Of a DNA stretch of 64,000 nucleotides, positions 58,172-64,000 are shown in pieces. Every line of letters begins with the position of its first letter. The first letter of the stretch is position 1. Made by a program: the position numbers and the translations under genes. The notes beneath the pieces are model-generated. The model saw only the letters and a list, made by a program, of their open reading frames with translations. It made no database searches and was not told the origin of the DNA. This DNA is from Candidatus Gracilibacteria bacterium (GTDB lineage: Bacteria; Patescibacteriota; Gracilibacteria; UBA1369; UBA12473). Location: assembly GCA_041658685.1 (NCBI GenBank), contig JBAZZS010000003.1:62001-126000 (forward strand), given 5' to 3'.

Positions 58172-59698
58172 ATGGCTTCACTTTTAAGAAAATGTTTAGT
58201 TTGCCATGAATCGTTTGAAATCGATGAGTTGGATCAAGCGTATTATTTAAAACGCCAAGTTCCACTTCCCAAACTCTGCCCCAAGCATCGGTTACAACAA
58301 CGTCTCGCTTTTCGTAATGAACGGAAATTATTTATGAGACGTTGCGATGCCACTCCGAAAAATATTGTTTCCAATGTGCGCCCGGATGCAATTTTCCCTG
58401 TTTTTAATCTTGAAGAGTGGCATAAACAAAATCATGATGTCTCTTTTTTAAATGAGTTTGATTTTGAACGGACTTTTTTTGATCAATATGCGGATTTGTG
58501 GCCGCGTGTTCCCCGTATGAGTAAGGCGAGTGCCGGCAATGAAGAAAAATCCGAATACAGCAATCATTGTGGGAATTGTCGTAATTGTTATTTTATTTTT
58601 AACTCCGAGGTGGATGAAGATTGTATGTATTTAAAGTTTGGGGATAAGTGTCGGAATTGTATGGATTGTAATAATATTTTGAGCTCCGAATTGTGTTATG
58701 AATGTGTGAATGTAAAGCATTGTTTTAATCTTAAATTCTCCGATGATTGTGAGTCTTGTAGTGATGGGGATTTTTTACGCTATTGTCGTGATGTTAAAAA
58801 TTGTATGTTTTGTTATGGGTTGAAGCATAAAGAATTTTGTCTTTTTAATCAGCAACTTTCTAAGGAGGAATATCAAAAACGGGTGAAAGAATTTCAATTG
58901 AATTCGTATATTGGAATTCAGTCTTGTATACGAAAATGGGAAGAATGGAGTAGCTCTTGGCCCAAGATGAGGCATGTGATTGTAAAATCCGAAAATTGTA
59001 CAGGGGAGTCTATTTTTAGCAGTAAAAATGCACGCGATTGTTATAATGTAAATAAGCTTGAGAATTGTCGTTATGTGATGAATTCCGTGGATGTGAAAAA
59101 TTCCTATGATCTTTTTGCTTACGGCATGAAAACCGCTTTTTGTTATGAATGTGTTACGATTGCGAATTCTTATGATTTAAAATTTTGTAATTATTGTTTT
59201 GAAAGCCGTGGGCTTGAGTATTGTGAAAGTTGTTGGGGGTGTACGGATTGTTTTGGATGTATTGGTTTAAAAAAGGCGCAGTATCATATTTTTAATAAGC
59301 CGTATTTGGAACTGGATTATCGTCGGTTGGTTTCTAAAATTCGTAAACACATGATTCAAACCGGGGAATATGGAGAGTTCTTCCCTGAGAAATTTTCACT
59401 TTTTCCGTATGAAGATACTTTGGCGCAAGATTATTTCCCTCGTCCTATGGAACGATCTGCGGCTTCCATCCCTCTGGGTTTATCTTTTGTGGATGAAATC
59501 CCGGATGCGATCGAGGAGGTTTCGCTTGAGATTACGGAGCGTACTTTTTTGTGTCCAAAAGAAGAGAAACCGTTTAAATTTCAACGTAAGGAAATTCAAT
59601 TTTATAAAAAAATCGGAGTAGCATTGCCTCACGTGTCGTTTGAGTCGCGGTATAAACGCAGGGATGGATTTGTTCCGTTTCCGTATGGGAAAATTTGA
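58172..59698 (+). CDS. Cys-rich zinc-ribbon protein, copy 2
   Basis: 508-residue paralogue of 13083..14675 with about 34 Cys. The N-terminal ribbon is CLVC ... CPKHR (one ligand changed from Cys to His-type) then RLAFRNERKLFMRRC. The Cys array (HCGNCRNC, KCRNCMDC, CESCWGCTDCFGC) and the doubled GLKHKEFC-type module (about residues 212-240 and 365-395) are kept, as is MIQTGEYGEFFPEKF. The C-terminal double ribbon is degenerate: only one Cys of the first pair remains (FLCPKE) and the rest is LPHVSFESRYKRR. Stands between sufS and sufU on the same strand. Function unknown; metal binding likely. Confidence 0.85.
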   Translation: MASLLRKCLVCHESFEIDELDQAYYLKRQVPLPKLCPKHRLQQRLAFRNERKLFMRRCDATPKNIVSNVRPDAIFPVFNLEEWHKQNHDVSFLNEFDFERTFFDQYADLWPRVPRMSKASAGNEEKSEYSNHCGNCRNCYFIFNSEVDEDCMYLKFGDKCRNCMDCNNILSSELCYECVNVKHCFNLKFSDDCESCSDGDFLRYCRDVKNCMFCYGLKHKEFCLFNQQLSKEEYQKRVKEFQLNSYIGIQSCIRKWEEWSSSWPKMRHVIVKSENCTGESIFSSKNARDCYNVNKLENCRYVMNSVDVKNSYDLFAYGMKTAFCYECVTIANSYDLKFCNYCFESRGLEYCESCWGCTDCFGCIGLKKAQYHIFNKPYLELDYRRLVSKIRKHMIQTGEYGEFFPEKFSLFPYEDTLAQDYFPRPMERSAASIPLGLSFVDEIPDAIEEVSLEITERTFLCPKEEKPFKFQRKEIQFYKKIGVALPHVSFESRYKRRDGFVPFPYGKI

Positions 59699-59732
59699 TC
59701 GTTGAGTCTTTCTCGCGGTACACTGAGGCGGT

Positions 59733-60098
59733 ATGGATCTTTATCAAGAGCAAATCATTGATTTGGCCAAGCACCCGTTGAATCGCGGGGCTTTAAAAAA
59801 CGCCACACATACGCATTCGGGTGTGAATGTGACGTGCGGGGATCATGTGCGAATTTATTTGAAGGTAAAGGGGAAAGGAGCTTCGGCTGTGATTGAAGAG
59901 GCGATGTGGGAAGGCGAAGGGTGCGCGATCAGTGTGGCGGCTGCGTCATTGTTGACCGAGGAACTCAAAGGCAAGCCGCTGAAGGTTGTGAAAACGATGG
60001 AGTTGAAAGATATGTTAACATTGCTCGGGATTGAAATGCTGGGGCCTGCGCGAGTGAAATGCGCAACGTTGTGTTTGGAAACGGTGAAGGGGGTTTAG
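59733..60098 (+). CDS. sufU: Iron-sulfur scaffold/sulfur acceptor SufU
   Basis: 121-residue zinc-containing IscU-like protein. Three conserved Cys regions: VTCGDHVRIYLKV, GEGCAISVAAASLLTEELKGK and RVKCATLCLETV. It activates SufS in Gram-positive-type SUF systems and passes sulfur on. Co-directional with sufCBDS but 2.5 kb away. A weak TACACT box ends eight bases before the ATG. Its stop codon overlaps that of the convergent GerMN lipoprotein by four bases. Confidence 0.94.
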   Translation: MDLYQEQIIDLAKHPLNRGALKNATHTHSGVNVTCGDHVRIYLKVKGKGASAVIEEAMWEGEGCAISVAAASLLTEELKGKPLKVVKTMELKDMLTLLGIEMLGPARVKCATLCLETVKGV

Positions 60099-61009
60099 GG
60101 CTGTAAAATATCTTCGGTTTGGCCGTTGATGGAGATTTGGACTTGAGTGATTCCGTCGAATTGGAGAAGGGTTTTTTCGATTTGCGCGCGGATGGCGCTC
60201 ACACGACAAGAGCCGCCTACGGCTTGTTCAAAGGTTTTGTCAAAGTCGACGGAAACCGTGTTTTTATTTATTGAAAGGGATTGAAGCGTGACATTGTCAT
60301 TGATGGAGGTGAAATAACCTTCTGAGGTTTCTGTTTCGGTGGGGCCTTTGAGGAGTTTTTGAATGGTGGCTTCCATGGCTTTTTCAACAGGGATTATTTG
60401 AGCGATGATTCTGGAAACGGGATAAACTTGTTCGCAATCGAGCATTTCCGGATTTTTTTCTGTGTTTCCAAAAAAGATAGAGATGTTTTTTCCTGTCGAA
60501 GCAGAAGGGGTGAATTGAACCGGGAGGTCAAAAGAGGCGTCGTTCTCGGGAAGGCCGGAGGGGTTGTCTTTTTCAAAGTGAAGGATACCGGTTGTAGATT
60601 CTCCGGGTGAAAAAGAGTCGATTTGGGCGGTGAAAGGGACAAAATTTTCCGTCATCCAGTCGCCTTGAGCTTGGGCTGTGGTTTGAGCGAGGACGTTGTT
60701 GTTTTCATCGAGGAGGGTGATGGGGAAAGAAGCTTCAAAAAACCAAGTGCCTTGAGCTTGGCCTTCGATGATGAGAGGTGCGGAAACGAGCGCGTTTTCA
60801 GTGGGGGTGGTGAGGGTGATGGAGGCAGTGGAGCTTGTTGAATCGGATGTGTCTGTTGATCTCGTGGAGTCGGAGTCGTCTGTCGGACTTATTGAATCGG
60901 TTGTGTCTGTGGAGTCCGAGGTGTCTGTTGTGCCGATTGAAAATTGGCATCCGGCCATTAAGGCGATGGCGAGAAAAATGGAAATTAAAAGAAGAAATTT
61001 GAATTTCAT
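60095..61009 (-). CDS. Lipoprotein with Gmad2 and GerMN domains
   Basis: 304-residue lipoprotein: signal MKFKFLLLISIFLAIALMAGC with Cys21 as lipidation site, a Ser/Thr/Asp-rich linker of about 35 residues, an immunoglobulin-like Gmad2 domain (ITLTTPTENALVSAPLIIEGQAQG ... FFEASFPITLLDENNNVL), and a GerMN domain (IFFGNTEKNPEMLDCEQVYPVSR ... AMEATIQKLLKGPTETETSEGYFTSI ... VDFDKTFEQAVGGSC). GerMN is known from spore germination proteins but is also common in non-sporing bacteria. The ATG at 61009 fits the signal peptide; 61063 does not. Confidence 0.88.
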   Translation of the reverse strand: MKFKFLLLISIFLAIALMAGCQFSIGTTDTSDSTDTTDSISPTDDSDSTRSTDTSDSTSSTASITLTTPTENALVSAPLIIEGQAQGTWFFEASFPITLLDENNNVLAQTTAQAQGDWMTENFVPFTAQIDSFSPGESTTGILHFEKDNPSGLPENDASFDLPVQFTPSASTGKNISIFFGNTEKNPEMLDCEQVYPVSRIIAQIIPVEKAMEATIQKLLKGPTETETSEGYFTSINDNVTLQSLSINKNTVSVDFDKTFEQAVGGSCRVSAIRAQIEKTLLQFDGITQVQISINGQTEDILQP

Positions 61010-61098
61010 GGGGGTGGGGATTAAAGAATGGGAAATTGAAGAGGTGGGTCGACTTAAAACCATATCATAAATAACATAATTTTACTATTGGAAAGCGA

Positions 61099-61752
61099 TT
61101 ATTTTTTGGCGGCCAATTGTTCTTTTTTCCCCGGCCATTGGCAGATGTTTTTTATCGGACATTCCCCGCATTTGGGGCGAGGGGCTTTGCATGTGGTTCG
61201 GCCGTGCGCGATGAGTTGCATATGAAATTCAATCCAACGGTTTTTTGGGATGGTTTTTAAGAGTGCAAATTCGGTTTTTTGCGGGGTTTTTTCGTGCACC
61301 AATCCAAGGCGGTTGGTGACGCGAAAAATGTGCGTGTCTACGGGGAAAGCCGGGATGTTGTAGGCTTGGGCGAGGATGGCGCTCGCGCTTTTGCGACCAA
61401 TGCCGGGGAGGGCAATGAGCTCTTCCATGGTTTTAGGCACGATGCTCTTGTGTTTTTCGACCAGCGCGCGAGCGCACAAAATGAGATGTTTTGATTTTTG
61501 TCGATGATAGCCGGTGGAGTGAATGATGTCGCGCAAACGATCTTCTCCCAATTGGAGGAGTTTTTGAGGCGTGTTGTAGTGAGGGAACAGATTGGGGGTC
61601 ACCTTATTCACCCGTACATCGGTGCATTGTGCCGCCAGGACCACAGCCACCAAGAATTCAAACGGCGATTTAAAATTGAGCGTGGGTTTTGGATGGGGGA
61701 ATTTTTTATCCAAAATGCGTAATACGGTTTGGACTTTTTGAGGAGTCAGCAT
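61099..61752 (-). CDS. nth: Endonuclease III
   Basis: 217-residue bifunctional DNA glycosylase/AP lyase for oxidised pyrimidines. Helix-hairpin-helix ALPGIGRKSASAILAQAY contains the catalytic Lys, and VDTHIFRVTNRLGL contains the catalytic Asp. The [4Fe-4S] loop is C-x6-C-x2-C-x5-C (CKAPRPKCGECPIKNIC). It depends on the Fe-S system encoded 2-8 kb upstream. Divergent from marC. Confidence 0.96.
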   Translation of the reverse strand: MLTPQKVQTVLRILDKKFPHPKPTLNFKSPFEFLVAVVLAAQCTDVRVNKVTPNLFPHYNTPQKLLQLGEDRLRDIIHSTGYHRQKSKHLILCARALVEKHKSIVPKTMEELIALPGIGRKSASAILAQAYNIPAFPVDTHIFRVTNRLGLVHEKTPQKTEFALLKTIPKNRWIEFHMQLIAHGRTTCKAPRPKCGECPIKNICQWPGKKEQLAAKK

Positions 61753-61826
61753 GATTGATTTAATCTTAAAAATAAGGTATAATCATAAGATAAATGGATC
61801 CCATTTAAGACCTAATTTCCATTTTT

Positions 61827-62441
61827 ATGTTTCAGGGCGTTTGGTTCGATTCCTATTTTACCGCTTTTTTCTCTCTTTTTGTAATCATGGATGCGTTTGG
61901 CGCACTTCCTCTTTTTTTGATGCTTTCAGAAAAAATACCCAAAGCAAAGCGTGTCAAAGCGGCAAATAACACCTTATTGGTGGCCGCGATTTTGTTGTTG
62001 ATTTTTATTTTTGGGGGGAGTGCGATTTTAAATTATTTTGGAATTTCAATCCCGAGTTTTCAGGTTGCCGGAGGACTTATTCTTTTGATCATTGGACTTA
62101 AAATCGTGTTGGGTCTTAAACTTGGAGCACAACAAAAACATGTTGAGTTGTATGAATTCACTGCGGTTCCTATGGCTACGCCTCTTATTGTGGGCCCGGG
62201 TACCATTACGACCACTATTATTTTGGTGGCTCAATATGGGTATGTTTTAGTGGCACTCGCCGCACTGCTTAATCTTATTGTGATGTGGATTGTTCTTCGT
62301 AACGCTTTTTTTATTTATCGTTTCTTGGGGCATCAAGGGGTTGAGATTATTTCTCGTATCGTGGGTATTATTTTAACAGCCCTTGCCGTTGAATTTATTC
62401 ACGAAGGGCTTGTGGCTTTGGTTTCTGGTAGTTCTTTATAG
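61827..62441 (+). CDS. MarC family integral membrane protein
   Basis: 204-residue six-helix membrane protein. FVIMDAFGALPLFLMLSEKIPKAKR at the N-terminus and VPMATPLIVGPGTITTTIILV in the second half are the hallmark segments of the MarC/NAAT family. Its role (small-molecule export or permease) is not settled in any organism. Own transcription unit. Confidence 0.9.
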   Translation: MFQGVWFDSYFTAFFSLFVIMDAFGALPLFLMLSEKIPKAKRVKAANNTLLVAAILLLIFIFGGSAILNYFGISIPSFQVAGGLILLIIGLKIVLGLKLGAQQKHVELYEFTAVPMATPLIVGPGTITTTIILVAQYGYVLVALAALLNLIVMWIVLRNAFFIYRFLGHQGVEIISRIVGIILTALAVEFIHEGLVALVSGSSL

Positions 62442-62446
62442 TTTTT

Positions 62447-62824
62447 TCATCGTGTCGCTACTCCCGTATTCGGGTGCACATAATCCATGCTTTGTTCCAA
62501 GGGGGCGTCCATTTCGGCAACACTTTCGGTTTCATTCACATTGATCATGGCTTGAGCGTCATTGAGTAGGCTTTGGAGTTCGCGATTGTCACTGCTTAAT
62601 GTTTCATATTCGGCTTGAAGTTGTTCCAAATAATACCCCTTGCCGGATTGAAGGCCTCGGATGTAAAGAAAGCTCACCATAGAGACAATGAGTAAACTGA
62701 AAACCGTAAGAACCAACATGCGTGAAGCGCTTCGGATTTGTTCGGAAAGCGGTTTGGTTTTTTCACGAATTCGGCGAACTTTTTTTGAATTTTTAAAACG
62801 GTTGTGATAATAGGGGTCTTTCAT
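62447..62824 (-). CDS. DivIC/FtsL-like single-pass protein
   Basis: 125-residue protein: a basic cytoplasmic N-terminus, one membrane helix (MLVLTVFSLLIVSMVSFLYI, about residues 36-55) and a short coiled coil (LEQLQAEYETLSSDNRELQSLLNDAQAMI). This is the topology of the division proteins FtsL/DivIC, and it lies next to an RlpA-type cell-separation protein. The ATG at 62824 is preferred; the earlier one at 62860 would overlap the upstream gene by 32 bases. The FtsL-like gene at 29537 is a second candidate of the same type. Confidence 0.6.
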   Translation of the reverse strand: MKDPYYHNRFKNSKKVRRIREKTKPLSEQIRSASRMLVLTVFSLLIVSMVSFLYIRGLQSGKGYYLEQLQAEYETLSSDNRELQSLLNDAQAMINVNETESVAEMDAPLEQSMDYVHPNTGVATR

Positions 62825-62828
62825 ATTT

Positions 62829-63827
62829 TTAGTTATAAACGATTTCCATTTCGACTTCAACCACTCCTGCGCTTAAATCTTTTCCAAGAGCCTCGAAAGC
62901 GCCGGTGGTGAGGTCTAAAATACGTCCTTCCACGTAGGGTCCGCGGTCAACTATTTTTACAATAATCGTATTGCCATTGGCGGGATTGGTTACGCGCACA
63001 TGCGAGCCAAACGGGAGTGTTTTGTGCGCGGCTTGATATTCGTTTTGGGCCAACGGCTCGCCCGAAGCGGTATTGTGCCCGTCAAAGGATTGGCCGTAAT
63101 AAGAGGCAACTCCATATTCCATCACGCCCGAATAAATTCCCGGATTTTTGAATCGATAAATGATATCAGCGAGTGCTCCGCGCGTTAGGGGATCTCCGGC
63201 ATGGAGATTGCCGTCTTTTTTAATGTAAGCGAGCCCGTTGGCAAAGGCATACGATACATAATTGGCATACCAGGTGTCCTTGAGAACATCCGGGGCCGGG
63301 TCTTCAAATAACGTGGGAGAAACATACGGTTCGTTAAACGTACCCGAGGTTTTGATGAGCATTTTTAGGGCTTCAGCCAGATTGACCGTATTTTCGGGAG
63401 CAAAGGATCCATCGTCGTATCCGTTTACAATCCCTTTTTCATAAGCGGTTTGGATGTAAGGGAAAAACCAGTCGTCTTGTTGAACATCCGAGAAATAAAG
63501 AGTTGGCGTTGGAGGTTCAGTGAAGGTTGCGTCCGGGGTGGCATCGTTGAGTTCAACGGGATTCACGTTTTCCGTTTCATCAAATGCCAACAGTAATATT
63601 TTAAGCGTTTCAGCTCGGTTGATTTCATCATACGGGCGGAAGGTATTGTCCTCATAGCCTTCGACCACCTCCAAATCGTATAAAAAATGAATGGCCTCGT
63701 AATAGCGGTCGGTTTCAGGAAGGTCGGGAAAGAGGAGAGTTTCTTGCGCGTACACAAAAGGCACATTTCCTCCCCATAAGAAGAAAGAAAATATAAAAAT
63801 TACACTGAGCGCTAGTTTTTTTTTCAT
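62829..63827 (-). CDS. SLH-domain protein with RlpA-type double-psi beta-barrel
   Basis: 332-residue exported protein: signal (KKKLALSVIFIFSFFLWGG, cleaved near VYAQ), three SLH domains (FPDLPETDRYYEAIHFLYDLEVVEGY; YFSDVQQDDWFFPYIQTAYEKGIVNGY; DTWYANYVSYAFANGLAYI, about residues 34-205), then an RlpA double-psi barrel (about 232-332) with ASYYGQSFDGHNTASGEPL, TLPFGSHVRVTNP and VKIVDRGPYVEGRILDL, including the conserved Asp of DRGPY. RlpA cleaves stemless glycans at the septum. Here SLH domains would tether it to the wall or S-layer. Followed after a 4-base gap by the DivIC-like gene. Confidence 0.9.
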   Translation of the reverse strand: MKKKLALSVIFIFSFFLWGGNVPFVYAQETLLFPDLPETDRYYEAIHFLYDLEVVEGYEDNTFRPYDEINRAETLKILLLAFDETENVNPVELNDATPDATFTEPPTPTLYFSDVQQDDWFFPYIQTAYEKGIVNGYDDGSFAPENTVNLAEALKMLIKTSGTFNEPYVSPTLFEDPAPDVLKDTWYANYVSYAFANGLAYIKKDGNLHAGDPLTRGALADIIYRFKNPGIYSGVMEYGVASYYGQSFDGHNTASGEPLAQNEYQAAHKTLPFGSHVRVTNPANGNTIIVKIVDRGPYVEGRILDLTTGAFEALGKDLSAGVVEVEMEIVYN

Positions 63828-63831
63828 AATA

Positions 63832-63857
63832 AGTCCTTAGGGGTCCGATCCAGGACT
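63832..63857. terminator. Hairpin between jag and the SLH-RlpA gene
   Basis: AGTCCT (63832-63837) and AGGACT (63852-63857) form a 6-bp stem with a GG-CC inner part. It fills the 32-base gap after the jag stop, reading into the SLH-RlpA gene. T-tract is weak, so it may attenuate and not fully stop. Confidence 0.45.
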
Positions 63858-63859
63858 GA

Positions 63860-64000
63860 TTAAGCATTGGCAAGGCTGATCACTACGGCACGGAAATTTC
63901 CTTCTCCTTCGCTTTGGGTGGCCACATCGCTGAATTCGGGTTTGGTGAGATGCATGTGAACCAAGCGTCGGAAATAAGGAGACATGGGAGGCAGTTTTTT
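63860..64000 (-). CDS. khpB: Jag/KhpB RNA-binding protein, 3' end only
   Basis: The last 46 residues of an R3H-domain protein, cut by the window edge. The sequence PPMSPYFRRLVHMHLTK and VATQSEGEGNFRAVVISLANA matches the R3H C-terminus of Jag/KhpB (R-x-x-x-H followed by the SEGEG motif). KhpB with KhpA controls cell-wall gene expression by RNA binding. The yidC/rpmH/rnpA genes that normally precede it lie outside the window. Unbroken in the frame shown. Confidence 0.88.
   Translation of the reverse strand, partial: KKLPPMSPYFRRLVHMHLTKPEFSDVATQSEGEGNFRAVVISLANA

Noticed and set aside
1..64000. Alternative genetic code with TGA read as Gly, as in Absconditabacteria and some Gracilibacteria.
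   Set aside because: TGA is used as a genuine stop at conserved ends (dacA, the gene ending at 18545) and does not interrupt conserved genes.

Overview
The window looks like a chromosomal segment of a Candidate Phyla Radiation (Patescibacteria) bacterium, most likely a Peregrinibacteria/Gracilibacteria-type lineage that uses the standard genetic code: TGA ends several genes (for example dacA and the gene ending at 18545) and does not interrupt conserved genes. Support for the placement is indirect: short ribosomal and chaperone proteins, two very Cys-rich zinc-ribbon proteins of a type I know from CPR genomes, a dispersed cell-wall gene set, almost no Shine-Dalgarno sequences, and many orphan short genes. 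I cannot place it more finely without a search.

Layout. 1-12.9 kb, minus strand: a transcription/translation block read rpoB, ssb, rpoC, rpsL, rpsG, two paralogous lipoproteins, fusA. 13-18.5 kb: a Cys-rich zinc-ribbon protein, a TIM-barrel sugar-phosphate isomerase-like protein, an orphan lipoprotein-like gene, serS and another orphan. 18.6-23.5 kb: heat-shock genes dnaK (CIRCE operator inside its promoter) and hrcA-grpE, with an orphan gene and a Phd/RelE-type toxin-antitoxin pair between them. 23.6-29.9 kb: two more orphans, gap (NAD type), tsaC, two membrane proteins, rsmH and an FtsL-like protein. 29.9-30.3 kb is a non-coding patchwork of hairpin repeats. 30.3-33.9 kb: a gluconeogenic set, class I aldolase divergent from gap2-fbp, where gap2 has NADP-type cofactor residues. 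34-41 kb: an ECF-like sigma factor with a FecR-domain membrane partner, convergent with an envelope operon (LCP protein, rluB-type pseudouridine synthase, dacA, mraY). 41-45 kb: ComEC core, a Fic protein with its own operator-rich promoter, two membrane-anchored methyltransferases, a small CPR protein. tRNA-Glu is at 45307. 46.8-53 kb: a 1663-residue beta-helix surface protein and a DUF4349 membrane protein. 53.1-60.1 kb: SUF iron-sulfur genes sufC-B-D-S and sufU, with sufU separated by an AlkD-like gene and the second Cys-rich protein. 60-64 kb: a GerMN lipoprotein, nth, marC, a DivIC/FtsL-like protein, an SLH-RlpA fusion, and the 3' end of jag/khpB.

The most unusual material is non-coding: a dispersed family of short hairpins whose outer stems change in a compensatory way (about a dozen copies, several overlapping stop codons and supplying the C-termini of proteins), and a separate two-copy element with a conserved 5' box, a fixed 21-nt spacer and a CCCGGG-centred palindrome with covarying arms. 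The Fic gene and hrcA appear to be transcribed from their own start codons (leaderless).
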